Positions 47,213-59,237 of a DNA stretch of 64,000 nt are shown in pieces (positions within the stretch are counted from its first letter, which is position 1; every line of letters starts with the position of its first letter). Below the pieces are notes generated by a model that had not been told where the DNA came from, made no database searches, and was given only the letters and a program-made list of their open reading frames with translations. Both the position numbers and the translations under genes were made by a program. This DNA is from Acanthamoeba castellanii str. Neff (taxonomy: Eukaryota > Discosea > Longamoebia > Acanthamoebidae), in the NCBI RefSeq assembly GCF_000313135.1, contig NW_004457297.1, positions 93,714 through 157,713 of the forward strand, given 5' to 3'.

Positions 47213-49576
47213 ATGGAGCACGAGGAGCAGGAACGAGAAGAGGGGCAAGAGGTGGTAGTGGGAGAGGTCGAAAAAAAGGAAGAAGAGCGACAGCTGACGG
47301 AGGGGTGGAGTGCGGCAGAGGCAGAGGCCAAAGCGGATGAAGCTGACCGGGTGCGAGGCTCCTTTCTGGGTCTGGCCTGGGGCGACGTGTTCGGGTGCCC
47401 GGTCGAAGGCTGGCGCTCTGGAGCCATCCAGCAGGTTCCTCCCCAGCCATTTTCTCTTCAGAAAAATAGTACAAAAATTCAAATAGAAAAAATAATAATA
47501 ATAGAATAATATTATTAGAATATATATATATATATATAATAATAGAATATATTTGTGGTTGTTTTAAGGTGTACGGGGACTATGTGGAGCTGCCGTCAGA
47601 GCACTCAGTGGCTACCATCGCTGCGCTCGGCCGGGGCTACATCCGCAAGCTTCGGCCCATCGGTTCGTCGCTACTTACCCCTCTGGGCTTCCCCCAATCA
47701 GTGCTAATCCCATCGTGAATGCAGGCCTGTACTCGGACGACACGCAGCAATGCATGGTGCTGATCCAGTGCTGTCTCTTTGGCAAGGACCAGCCCGAGCC
47801 CAGTGAACACGCCGAAGACAGCGATGAAGACGACGCTTCGGAATCGAGCGAAGAAGGCGAAACTGCAGAGGTTGCCGACGCATCGGTGCCACCACCTTCA
47901 GCAGTGGCGACGACTGCTGCGGCCCCGGCGGCCGCCAAGCCGCTGCCCAAGGGAATGGGCCGAGTGCTGAGCGGACCCGGACCCGAGGTGCGAGTCGAGT
48001 GGAACGCGCGCCGGTGGGGCCGCACGCTGGGCCTCATGTTCCGCCGCGACGCCCTGCGCGACTACGGGCGCCACTTCAAGGAGGCCGTTTCCAAGCTCAG
48101 TCACAACATCCCCCCACAGCAGTCCGGCAGCAAGTCCGAGGGCATGGGCGCCGCCATGCGCATCGGTATCTCTCTCTCTCTCTCTCGTGTGTGTGTGTTG
48201 TTGTGTGTGTGTGGTGTGTGGTGTGGGCATGCAAGAGGCAAACTGGCTGATGGATATTTTACGATTAGGTGCGCTGGGAGCGCTGTTTCGCAATGACCCG
48301 GAGACGCTGGCGGCGTGCGCGTGGGAGGCGAGTCTGGCGACCCACGCCACGCTTCCCGCGGCATCGATGGCCTACGCCGTGGCCTACGCCGTGGCGTGCT
48401 TGGTCAAGGTGTGCCCACTGACTCTCCGCGCGTGCAGGCCAAAATTGAGACTCACGATCGGTTTTTTTGTGTTGTATTCTCTTGACTACCTACGCAGGGC
48501 CTTGGCGTGGCTGAGGTGCGGGACAGGTTGCCAGGCGCGGTGGCCGCTCGTGAGAAGCAGTGGCTGCTGGACCAGGGCAAGTGGGAGATCTGGGCGTCCA
48601 CCGACAACTGCCACCTGATTTCCCATTGCCTCCGCACCGTCTTCACCGAATGCGACATGACCGATCGAGCAGGTGACATTCTCCCTCTCCATTGTGTTGC
48701 GTCGTGTGCGTCATGTGCGTTGTTGTGTTGCACCTTGTACTTACTCTCGCTCTGGTGGTGGTGGGTGGTGGTGCTTACGCAGGTTTGCGTGCGTTCCTGT
48801 CGGAGAACGCAAAGCCGCACCTGGCCGAGGGCTTTGTGAAGGCCCACCCCAACCAGGGCCACGTGCTTCTGGGCGGCGCTCATGGCTTGATCATGGCCCT
48901 TCTGCCCGACATCGAGCCGCAAGAGATACTAAGGGTACCCCTACCACCTTGCCGCTACGCACACCTACGCATGGACCACCAGGACTGATACAGTGCATGC
49001 GCCGCACATCAGGAAATCATTGTGCTTGGTTATGACACAGACACTGTGGCCGCCATCTGGTGCGCACACTACCCTTCTCCTGGTCTGACAGCCTTGCATT
49101 CCGTAGTAGCTTTGCTGACCCACTCGGCGTGCAGTGGCAGTGTCCTGGGCGCCCGCTTCGGTACCGGCTGGATTCCGATGCATCGCCTGCTCGAGCGCGA
49201 GCGTCTGGAGACCTACGCCAAAGCACTCGTCACCGGTACTACCGCTGTGTGCACTCTCAGAGAGGACCCAGCTCACCCCCGTTGATGTTGTTGTAGCGGG
49301 AGGGAGCAGGACAAACGGCGGCCACATGAACTGGAGACGCTCGAGGAGCTAGTCGAGAAGGAGGTCAAGCTCACGGCCTGGGGCAGGAGCGTGAAGCGAC
49401 AGAACGGCCTGGGCAAGAAGAATGCGCATGTCCAGGGAGGCGCAGGCGCGGGTGGAGATGCAGAAGGGGACGAGAAGGGCGAGGACAGCGGACGAGGCGG
49501 ACGAGGGAAGAGCGGCAAGAAGGAGCGCAAGGGCAAGGGCAAGAACAAGGGGCGACGAGACGGCGAGTATCACTGA
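47213..49576 (+). CDS. ADP-ribosylglycohydrolase family protein
   Basis: DraG/ARH-type hydrolase that removes ADP-ribose from proteins or from ADP-ribose derivatives, using two Mg ions. The start is ATG 47213 (MEHEEQEREEGQEVVVGEVE), giving a Glu-rich leader, then the domain start VRGSFLGLAWGDVFGCPVEG. The first metal motif is GLYSDDTQQ. An acidic/Ala-Pro insert (about 47795-47950) separates it from RWGRTLGLMFRRD and AAMRIGALGALF. The second metal motif, GYDTDTVAAI, joins in phase across an intron (donor GTGCGC) to CGSVLGARFG. All expected metal ligands (SDDT, DTDT) are present, so it should be active. The tail is Lys/Gly-rich (GKKERKGKGKNKGRRDG) and could be a nuclear signal. Stop 49576. Confidence 0.87.
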
Positions 49577-49799
49577 TGACATCTTGGTCTGTCATGATGG
49601 TGGTGAGAATCCATGTTGTTGTACCACTACCTTACAGTGCGAACCAAGGGCAACGAAGTTTCGTTGGCCGACGTTGGCCGTCACCTTAAGGTTGGGGTGA
49701 GGCAGAAGCAACACGCGTTCACTTGATATCCAACAAGAAATCTTGGTAGTAGGAGCACGACACGCCATCTACCATCCGCGACACGGAGCTCCGCCAGAA

Positions 49800-52700
49800 A
49801 TGATGGACAACTCCTCGGCCAAGCAGAATTCGAGGCCGCATGAGCGCCTTTTGCTCCATCAGAATGAAAGCTGCGTAATTCTGGAATGCGTGGCGAAGGA
49901 GTCCTCCCTCATGCTCTCCAATCCTGTGGGTGGCGCCAAGATGGTCCCTGGCCTTGTAATCGACCGAATCAAAGGCAATCCGGCTACAAGTAAGAATTAC
50001 CCTCCTTACTTTTAGACATTACAGCTGCTAATCATCCCAATACTTCCATCTTTATTATTTTTAAAATTATAAATAAACTTGATCCACTCAGGCACCAATT
50101 TTGATCCGCTGTTGTCTCGCGAGATTTTCGGTGTGCTCGGTGTTGTGCAGCTGATCACTGGTACCCTCCCTTCCGCTTTGCCTATACCTCGTTGTTTTGT
50201 TTTGGGCCACTTACACTCACTTGCAGGCCAGTACCTGGTGGCCATTGCTGAGCGCCAGGAGGTGGGGTACATCAACAACGCCGCCATTTACAAGATGGCC
50301 AAGGCGCTAGTGGTGGCCATCCCCCGGCAATGCGAGTACTGGAGCGAGGAAGAGGTTCGAACAAGTGGTTCCCACCAATTCACAACACGCCCTCTTTCCA
50401 GATCGTTGCGTTCTCACTGATTGTAACACAACCATGTCATTGCATTGCCACGTCATCGGTTCGCGCAGAGGCGACAAGAGCGCGAGTATCTGAAGAACCT
50501 CAACAACTTCCTGGACCAGTCCGAATTTTACTTCTCCCTGGACTACGACATCACGCGACGCGTGCAGCACATCGTCAGCATGACCGCGGCGGAGAGGGCG
50601 CAGCCGCTGTGGCAGCGAGTCGACGATCGATTCTTCTGGAACAAACACATCTCGCGCAGCTTCATCGAGGCGAAGGTAACGCTCCCGACCTCCGCCTCAA
50701 CTCACGCTCATTTGGCTTGGCATTCATGTCTTATTGTTTCTATCTATATCTATAGCTGGACGAGTGGATATTGCCGGTCATGGATGGGTTCATCCATGTC
50801 GAGGTGTGCGAAGTCGGCGGGCTCATTTTTGACTACATTCTCATGTCTCGGCGATCGTGCTTCCGCACAGGTATTCACACCCTAGAGATCTCTAGCATTC
50901 AACCTGCGCACGCAGACAACGGCCCCCTTACGCTGATCGACTGCATCAACAGGTGCCCGATATCAGACGCGAGGCGCCGACCCGCAAGGCAGGGTCGCCA
51001 ATTTTGTTGAGACCGAGCAGATCGTTGTCTACGGCAAGATTCAGTCGGCGTTCGTGCAGACCCGCGGCTCCATCCCTGTGATTTGGCATCAAAAGGGCAA
51101 GGGTCTCAAGCCCAAGCCCTCTGTACAGCACTCCCTGTTCGCGGTAAGCCAAAGCTAGCCCAACACCCGCTCGCTTCTGCACTGTCGGGGCGTATTGTTG
51201 TGGTTTAACGTTCTCACACTTTTTCCGCGCGCGTGTGCTTTCCAGCGTACCGCCTTCCAGGCGCACTTCGAAGAGCAGATGCGATGCTACGGCAAGCAGC
51301 TGCTGATCAACCTTATCGACCAGCGAGGCAACGAACGCGATGTGGGCGAAGCCTACGAGACCCAGGTTCGGCTGCTCAACCACCCGGACATCAGGTACTA
51401 CTTCCACCAAACGTCCGCGTTGAATGTCACTCGGTCGATTACACGTATGTTGAGCTCTCTTCAAACGTTTCATCACGCAGCTACATCCCGTTCGACTTCC
51501 ATGAGGTGTGCAAGAACATGAAGTACGAGAACCTGCAGCTGTTGACCAACGAGTCGCAGCCCTACATGGATCGATTCAGGTACGATCTTTGTTTGTCTCC
51601 CGAGACCAACGCGTTGGTATTGACGATGTCGATTCTTTGACAAACATAACCAGATATGCCCTTGTTGACGCCGAGGGCAAGTTGGTCACCTCCCAGGACG
51701 GCGTGGTCCGCACCAACTGCATTGATTGTCTGGACAGAACCAATGTCGTACAGGTGCGTCTCACGCTTCACACACACACCACACACACACACACACACCA
51801 ACACGCACACGTCACCATTTTAGCATAGACGCGTAACTCATGTTAATCTATTTATCCAGAGCACGCTGGCCCGGCTGATGCTGCAGGTGCAGCTGGAAAA
51901 GCTGGGTATCCTGTCCTTCGTGCGCATCCAGGAAGTGCCCACGCTCGATTCGCTGCTCAAGAACGTGTGGGCCGATAATGCCGACATTATGAGCAAGCAG
52001 TACACCGGCACGGGCGCACTCAAGACTGATTACACAAGGACAGGTACCACACCATATGCTCCAATCCTTGCCTATGGCGATTTGCGCTTCCCTCAAGTGC
52101 TCATTTTTTTCCCACGTTTCGCTGATGAATCCACGCAGGCCGTCGCAGCGTGCGCGGCACGATCACGGACGGCGTCAACTCGACGAAGCGATTCATGAAC
52201 AAGAACTTCAAGGACGAGGAGAAGCAGGTCTCCTCCGATCTCTTCCTCGGGCGATTCCAGATCGAGAGGCGCCGCTATGATGAGCTCTTCCAATTCGACG
52301 GCGCCAGCAACAGCTACTATATTGCCAGTTACGACTCTTCATCTCACCACTCCAACTTGGTTTTTTGTTGCTTCATCTTCGCCTTTGGTGCGCTGATCGT
52401 GGTTTCTCTCATTCGCGTTTGCAGCCAAGGGGGCACGTCTCTACACCGACGGTGTGTTCAAGTTCCCGGTCTACCTGGTCTACTCGCCGGTGATCGATCC
52501 CACCGAAACGAACACCCGCAAGAAGCTGCGCCTGGCGGCTGTTCTGGAAGTCAGCCCAGCCGGCCAAGGTATACCGCCTTTGCGCACTAGAGCACTGGGC
52601 AGCAGCTGTCGCACTTAGAGTGCCTCACCGAGTTGCTTACCTGTCTCGCGTGGCAGGCGGCGGCACGCTGATGTCCTACGTGCTGACCATGTTCAGCAAG

Positions 52701-55700
52701 AAAGAGTACTCGTTGACGTCGCTCAAACAGATCATCCGCGACTTCAGCTACAACCGCGCGCTCAAGCTGCTCTTCGACACCTCGGCCCGCACCTACGACT
52801 ACATTTTCAGCTCTGTCGAAGGTATGTCTGTCCGGCCAACTCCCGCTTACCTGCGTAGTGTCGTGCTTTCGTCGCGAGAGAGCTTACGCGACAGTTCTTG
52901 GCACTCTCCCTGGTGAACAGCACGAGAGCAGTTTATCCAGGTGGTGACCGGCATCCAGCGGTCCATGGGCATAGAGCCGACCGTGTACCTCCCGCAGCCG
53001 GTCATCGTGGACGTCTCCGAGGGCGAATCACCCAAGCTGGCCCTGCCCTCGCAGCCCGATCACCACCTCCAAGAAAACATCTCCGTCTTCACTGCCTCCT
53101 GGAACATGGGTATATATATTCTATATTATGTAACTTTTTAGTTCTTCACCTTGTTATACACCTTTACACTAGTTATCTCATTTCATTTGTTTGTTGCGAG
53201 TTTTGATGATAATGTTATCTAATGTGCCCTGTATGTCTTATGACAGAGAGCGCGGTTCCTCCATTCGATTTCTCTGGGTGGCTGGAGAAGGGCCACGACG
53301 TCTACGTCATCGGTGTACAGAACTGTCTGTACGCCGTGTTGGGCGACATGGCCTTCTCGTGCAAGGCCCACTGGGCCTACGTCCTGCAGGCCCATCTGGG
53401 CGATGAGTACCTGCTCCTGGCCCACCAGAACACTGGCGCCGATGGCACGGCGCTGGTTCTTCTGGCCAAGAAGACTCACGCATCCAAGATCACCAATCTG
53501 CGAGTACGCTTATTCACAGCCGGCGTGTGTGTCGTGTGTGTCGTGTGTGTCAAATATTGATCCCCATTCGCAGACCACGTATGCTGAGGAGGTTCGGACG
53601 AGAGAGATGATGTACGAGAAGAAGACTGCGTTTGCCGTGAAGGAACGCCTGACTCCCTTCATGAGCAAACTCACCGGCAGCTGGAAGAAGGACAGGGACA
53701 GGTAACCTACTCTCCACAATCAACACAGTGATTGCTTGCAATGAAAGCTTCGCACTTCTGACTTTTATCATTTCATCGCCACCAGTTCAAGGATGCAAGA
53801 AAGAGACCGACCGGTGAGCTTGAGCATGGACAAGGAGCCGCAGGGACTGCCGCCGTCTGTCACCGGCATCAGCGAGGAGCCCAAGGTCGACCCCAAATAT
53901 TTTGGTGAAGGTATGATGGCCCTCACATGTCCTTGGCTCAAGCTCGAGCTTGGGTCGCTTATCGAGTGTCGATGTGACATCAACGCAGTTATTTCCTTCT
54001 ACTTCAACGGAACTGCACTCTGCTTCGTCAACACGAAGAGGCGCGACTGCCCGTTCAAGCTGGCCGGAAAGGGCGATGAGGTTCGTAGTATAGACATGTG
54101 TTCCCCCCCCCACACCTGACCGCGTGATCTCTCCGTGCCAATAGGACCTCGCAACGGACTTCCTGGCGTACCACCACGTCATATGGATGGGCGACATCAG
54201 CCCCGTGGCTGTGGACTCTACCAAATGGATCGACCTCTTTGTCGACGAGGCCCACGGTAAGTTGTGTGTGTCGTGTGTGTCGTGTGTGTGTCGTGCGTCG
54301 TGTGTCGTGCGTCGTGTGTCATGTGTGTTGCCCGATGCATGACTGATCGCGTGCTGTCTCAGGTTCGGTACTTTGGCGCTCGCTGCCCGAGTGCTTCGTG
54401 TCGCACGTGCAGGCCCATGTGGCCACGGCTGCCATCGCGCAGGCCGAGGAGGGCAAAAGCAAGAGTGTCGACCGGGACGACGCGTTCAGCTCGTACCGGG
54501 AGGGCGGGCTGCCCTCGGGCAAGCAAGCGCATGCGCCCATCGGCGTCAATTTCCAGATTCCGACGCTCGTCTTCCCGCCCGTGGCGGCCAAGCGCAACGT
54601 GTCCATCATCCTCACCGACCTGAAGGGCGAGCGGTTGGTGGGCTCCACGGACTTCATGCGGGTCGGACGGCTCGAGCCCTACATTCTCTTCGACGCGCCC
54701 TTCATCGAGATCGGTCGCCGAACAAGCGTGCAGAGCGTAAGCTCCCAAGTTCTTAATCGTGTGTCGTGTGTGTGTCGTGTGTCGTGTGTGTCGTGTTCTG
54801 CCGACTGATTTCAATGTCATGGAACAGTCCGAATTCCCGGAGTGGCGAGAGATCATCAAGCTGCGTCCCATCTTCACCGATATTGGCTTCCTCCGTCAGC
54901 AGCACCTGCGTATGCTGGTCATGGACAAAGACACCTACACGATGGTACGCTATACCCGATTTCTCAGCTGAACGTTGTGGTTGTTGCACATCACGCCAGC
55001 GCTGGAAGTGGAGAAGGAGGACAGCCTCAAGAAATAGGCCGTTTTCTGATACACACTTCCTAGATTTCATTTCTTTTCGTTTCTTTGTTTTATTTGTTGT
55101 GTTGCTGTCGTTTTAACCTCGCCGAGGAATAGGACGGCGTGGTTGGCCTCGCTGTGATCTCCTTGAAGCGTGCCTGTGGCGACCAGCCGATGGAGTTCTC
55201 CACTGTAATTACCATGCAGGTAAGACACACCACACACACACACATCCTACTCAGTTGCCGTACCCGATGCTGATGCAATCTGACGCAGGACAAGCCCATG
55301 GGCCACCTGACGGGGAAGATTCACATCGTGCTCTCGTCGGTCATGTCGCCCAAAGCCGACCGCACCCGCTCGCTCGCTCGCCAGGGCTCCCACGCGACGT
55401 CGTCGAGTTCGATGTCCCTCGCCGCGCCCTCGCCGCTGTCGTCGCCCGTCACCCCGCCCCTGCCTGCGCGACCCCACGCGTCGGCCTCGCCGCGCCAGCC
55501 GCCCGCCTTCCCGACCAAGCCGCTCCCGCCCCACCCCGGGAGCTACGGCGGCGACAACAGCAGCCCGCTGTCCTCCCCACACAGCTCTGGCGCCCCGCCG
55601 CTCCCGCCCAAGACCGACGACCACGGCTACCCGACGTCGCCGCTGCCGCAGCCGCCCGTGGCCTCCTCGTTCTTGTCGTCGGCGCTCGACACCACGTCGC

Positions 55701-56074
55701 ACATCACCACGTCGCTGTCGTCGACCTTCACGTCGGCCATCGACTCCACCAAGCAGGGCATTCCCTCGCTCATGGGCTGGTTCGGCGGTGGCGCCGGCGC
55801 AGCGCACACCTCACCGATGGACCACCATAACCAGGAGGTTCAGTTCGACCCGCGAGGAGCCAGGTCCGATCGACCGCAGTCGCCCGTCGGCCCGCAACAC
55901 CACCACTCGGCACCTTCAATGGCCTCGTCGACGGCTTCGGGTTCGTCGTCATCAGCTTTCGAGCCGTCGCTGATTCACTTTGGAGACGACTCGGCGTCAG
56001 CGACGGCGTCGTCCCACCAGCAGCAAGCACAGACAAAGAGGAGGACCGAGACCGTCGACGATCTCCTCTCGTAG
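49800..56074 (+). CDS. Sac1 phosphoinositide phosphatase with degenerate 5-phosphatase domain and Pro-rich tail (synaptojanin-like)
   Basis: The start is ATG 49800 ([20 protein letters not shown]). The Sac domain spans about 49830-52300: [49 protein letters not shown] and the catalytic CX5R(T) loop [13 protein letters not shown], all intact. Then comes an IPPc-like region in the synaptojanin order: FTASWNM, VIGVQN (usual Gln-Glu lost), [17 protein letters not shown] and IWMGDISPV (usual GDLNYR). The WTDR and SDHRP motifs are absent. A C2-like stretch follows ([37 protein letters not shown]). The last exon is Pro/Ser-rich with SH3-ligand-like [10 protein letters not shown] and [10 protein letters not shown]. 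Stop 56074. Expected role: PI4P/PI3P turnover in membrane traffic, with the second domain probably a scaffold. Confidence 0.85.
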
Positions 56075-56167
56075 AGCAGATGATCACACAACACCGCATC
56101 ATACACCACTTCTAATTTTGTTCAACCTCTGCCGCTCTTCGCGATACACACTGGTTCATGAAGGCGA

Positions 56168-56670
56168 TCACGAAGACCACCAGTCGAGGGCGGACCCCTG
56201 GTAGTTGGCCACGCGCGTGAATCCCTTCTGTCGCAGGAAGTTGCAGGCCATCTCGCTCCGCATGCCGCTCTTGCAGTAGCACACGACCTCTTCCGTGGGC
56301 TGCGGCTTGGGGAAGTCGTAGGTGTCCTCCCATTGATCTTCGCTCATCTCAAGCGCCCCAGGCAGCTCTTGCACTGCCATCTAAATTAGACGTCTGATTT
56401 TCATGGTGGACCGAAGGTGAAGGTCGTACGCGGAATGAGGCGAGCGCGAGGATGAATTGCTGGAAGAGACTCGAGTTCGTAGGCCTGTCGAACGTCGAGG
56501 AGATGGAACCCGTCAGGATTTGTTGCCAACTTGAGCTGCAATTCCTCCTTGGAGATGATCCCAGGCACAGAAGAGGACCATCTTCGATGCGTCCCACACT
56601 GCTGATGCGCCAAAGGCACCACTCCGCCCCTGCTGCTTTGCCGCACGCTTGCTGAGCCGATCCTTCTCAT
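56168..56670 (-). CDS. single-domain rhodanese, predicted mitochondrial
   Basis: Thiosulfate or persulfide sulfurtransferase fold. The start is ATG 56670; the leader MRRIGSASVRQSSRGG and on to HRRWSSS is Arg/Ser-rich without acids, as in mitochondrial presequences. The rhodanese core reads FHLLDVRQAYELESLPAIHP then RARLIP. A 56-bp intron (56374-56429, donor GTACG, acceptor GGCAG) joins in phase to LQELPGALEMSEDQW. The active loop is VVCYCKSGMRSEMAC, with the catalytic Cys in CKSGMRS, followed by LRQKGFTRVANYQGSALDWW and the stop at 56168. About 150 residues, the normal size for TSTD/GlpE-like proteins. Confidence 0.87.
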
Positions 56671-56728
56671 CTCGATTCTAAAAAAGTTTACCAGGAATTA
56701 ATCGGCACAATAAACAAGGAAGCAGAGG
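56671..56728. promoter_or_regulatory. 58-bp shared divergent promoter region
   Basis: The smallest start-to-start gap in the window, between rhodanese (minus) and ERI1 (plus). It is AT-rich (TTCTAAAAAAG, GGAATTAATC, CAATAAACAAGG). Core elements for both genes must overlap. Confidence 0.6.
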
Positions 56729-57837
56729 ATGGAAGGGCAGCGGAGGGTGTACAAGTGCCGCAAGTGCGGCCAACCGAAGAAGGGCCACGTGTGCACCTAC
56801 GACGAAAGCACGTCTTCAGTGGCGGAGGCGGAGCCACCATCGACAAAGGCGAAAGCACATAAATCAAATCTGCTGCAGGAAAATCCACAAGAGGAGGACA
56901 AGGACTTGCCCCTCTACTTTGTCGTGCTGGACCTGGAGGCCACTTGCGACGAAGACTGGAACCGCAACTTCTACCCCCAGGTACGTAGCGCCACCTCGCT
57001 TGCCTGTACCACCGACGTCTGCACCCTGACCACATCATCGCCACGCGCAGGAGATCATCGAGTTCTCGGCAGTGCTGTGGAGCACGGCCACGCACGAAGT
57101 GGAGGACACGTTCCAGGTGTACGTCAAGCCCTTGGTGCACCCCGTGCTCACGCCCTTCTGCCACCACCTCACCGGCATCCACCAAGAGTGGGTCGACAAC
57201 GGTACGTGCACGGTCTGGATACCACATCACCTGCGCCACAGTGTACACACGCGTCTCCTCTGACATCAAGGACCATACATGTAGGCGCCTCGCTGCAGGA
57301 GTGTCTGCAGATGTTCCACGAGTGGCTCGAGCGACACGACCTGCTGCTGGCGCCACGCCCCACCAGCACGATGCCGGCCTCCACTTCAATAACGACTACT
57401 TCCTCGGCCTTCTGGCTGGCGACGTGGAGCGACTGGGACCTGGGCACCATGCTCGAAGCCCAGTGCATCCGCACGTGCCTGGACAAGGAGCCCTACTTCA
57501 ACCAATGGGTCGACCTGAAGCAGCTCTACATGCGCTACTACTCCAAGAAGTTCAGGTCCGTTCTCTTTCTCCCTCTACACTGTGCCGTGTGTGCCGTGTG
57601 TGCCGTGTGTGCCGTGTGTGCCGTGTGTGCCGTGTGTGCCGTGTGTGCCGTGCGGCTGAGGCAAAACAACGCCGCAGAGTGAAGCTGTCGGAGGCGGTGG
57701 CCAGCCTGGGGCTCGGCTGGGAGGGGGCGGAGCACTGTGCGCTGGACGACTGTCGCAACACGAGCCGACTACTGGGCAAGATCATCGAACATGGCCACCC
57801 CGTCTACCTCACCTCTGCCCTCCCACACGCGCCCTGA
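56729..57837 (+). CDS. ERI1: ERI1-type 3'-5' exoribonuclease with N-terminal zinc-knuckle-like motif
   Basis: DEDDh exonuclease of the ERI1/3'hExo group, which trims small RNAs, histone mRNA and 5.8S rRNA. The start is ATG 56729. The N-terminus MEGQRRVYKCRKCGQPKKGH then VC has CxxC...HxC spacing. Exo I is FVVLDLEATCDEDWN. After GTACGT, EIIEFSAVLWSTATHEVEDT and HHLTGIHQEWVDN follow. Exo II is in WLATWSDWDLGTML (Asp of WDL); then NQWVDLKQLYMRYYSKKF. The last junction (TTCAG/A GTGAAG) gives RVKLSEAVASLGLGWEGAE and the catalytic His and Asp in HCALDDCRNTSRL. Stop 57837. The stretch LAPRPTSTMPASTSITTTSS before Exo II has no ERI1 counterpart and may be an insert or a missed intron. No SAP domain. 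Confidence 0.87.
57583..57652. repeat. (TGTGCCGTG)n minisatellite
   Basis: About seven 9-mers in the last intron of the ERI1 gene. Confidence 0.88.
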
Positions 57838-57997
57838 CTCAGCACCAACCCGGCTTGAGGCTTGTCATTCACGTGTAGGTATGTATGTACAAGGTCTTGT
57901 CTATTTCACAAAAGAACATGGTGACTGACGACAACTGTTCACAACACAATCAATAGAAAAAGGGAGTGAGGTGAGGTGGAGCAGACCATCACCATCA

Positions 57998-58844
57998 TCA
58001 GAAGAGATGGCACTGCTTTTTGATGATGATGCTGCTGCCTCGGCCTTTCTTTTTCTTCTTGCCGGCGGCGCCGTCGGCGTCGGCTTCGGCGTCGGCCTGG
58101 GCCTTACTTCGCTTGCGGATGGCGCGCGTGAGCTCGAGGAAGGTCTCCTCCACGTTGATCATCTCCTTGGCGCTCGCCTCGAAGAACAGACAATCGAGGC
58201 TGGTGGCGAGCTGCTGGCCCTCCTCGGTGGAGACCTCGCGCTGGCCCTCGCGCTCGAGGTCCACCTTGTTGCCCACGATGGCCATCGGCGGCGCCTCGGC
58301 CTTGTCCACGTCGATCGTCTTCAGCACCAGGTCGTGCAGCACCTTGACGTAGTGAAACGCGTCCTTCTTGTCAATGCTGTACATGAGGACGAACCCTTCG
58401 CCCTGCCGGATCCACTGTGCTCGCATGGCTGCGGTTTGAGCGTGAGTGGAGTGTGGTGGAAAAAAACGAAAACGAAAACGAAAACGAAAGAGAAAGAGAA
58501 AGAGAAGAGAGCGAAGACGGCAAGGGATCGAGTTGAGGAAGCGAGAGCGTACCGCTGAACTCCTCTTGGCCGGCTGTATCGAGGATGTCAAGTACGGCCA
58601 CTTCGCCATCAATCATGATTTGTCTCCTATAACTGTTCTCAATCGTCGGATCTGAAGATTGCCACACGATGTGAGATGAAAGATTGGGGGGGGGGCGATG
58701 CAGGGAGTTATGGTAAAGAGCTCTATCCTATTCTGATTTTGACGCACCGTAATACTCGACAAAGTGATTGGAGCACAGACGGATGGTGACCGCAGTCTTG
58801 CCCACCCCTCCCGTGCCCAGAACAGTAATCTTGTACAGGGACAT
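57998..58844 (-). CDS. Ras-family small GTPase
   Basis: The start is ATG 58844 ([20 protein letters not shown]); the P-loop has Gly at both Ras-12 and Ras-13 positions. The exon ends at FVEYY and joins to [17 protein letters not shown], which is the Ras-like effector loop. Switch II is [20 protein letters not shown]4 is AIVGNKVDL and G5 is EASAKE. The C-terminal hypervariable region is Ala/Asp-rich and then polybasic ([16 protein letters not shown]), ending in CHLF. This is a CAAX-like box whose final Phe favours geranylgeranylation or farnesylation; the prenyl type is unclear. The domain is intact, about 205 residues. Effector loop and switch II fit Ras/Rap, not Rho or Rab. Confidence 0.9.
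58458..58511. repeat. (GAAAAC)n/(GAAAGA)n repeat
   Basis: A-rich hexamers in the intron between the switch II exons of the Ras gene. Confidence 0.85.
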
Positions 58845-59237
58845 GTCTCTGTTCCTCCTCCGAGTTCTTCTCTGTCGCTTGCTTTGGTGTTCTTGTTGTG
58901 AGCCTGCGATCGCTCCTTCCGCACCGCCATTGGCGCAAACTAACAAAAGCGCCACATAACAATCATTCCTCGCCACAGTTGTTTATAATTTTCGCTGATC
59001 CTGGCGAGAAGTTTCGCTTGTTCAACTCTCGGCACCAATATGCGCCACACATGTAGCGCGGCATGTTACCACTCCCACTACTTTGCTCCCCCGTTGCCGG
59101 TTCAGTGACCCGGCGCCACAATGTAACCCAATGATCCTGCGCTCCAGGAAAAACTAGGTACCTCGGCGTACCCCGCCACGAACCGTTCTGTCTTTGTTCT
59201 TCTTCTCGCAACTCACTCCAACAAGCAAGGGCGAAAG
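58845..59237. other. 393-bp divergent spacer, no gene recognised
   Basis: Lies between the Ras start (minus) and the His/Pro-rich gene start (plus). GC is mixed and I found no tRNA-like or repeat structure. Confidence 0.45.

Noticed and set aside
56374..56400. Separate gene starting MAVQELPGAL for the rhodanese second half
   Set aside because: That ATG lies in the intron end; the GGCAG acceptor gives IP-LQELPGALEM, a perfect rhodanese continuation.
57241..57530. Alternative ERI1 frame (ATPHQHDAGLHFNNDYF...)
   Set aside because: It loses the WDL catalytic Asp and the NQWVDLKQLY segment, which lie in the other frame.
58976..59200. tRNA or snRNA gene in the Ras/His-rich spacer
   Set aside because: I could not fold a cloverleaf and saw no A/B box pair or Sm site.
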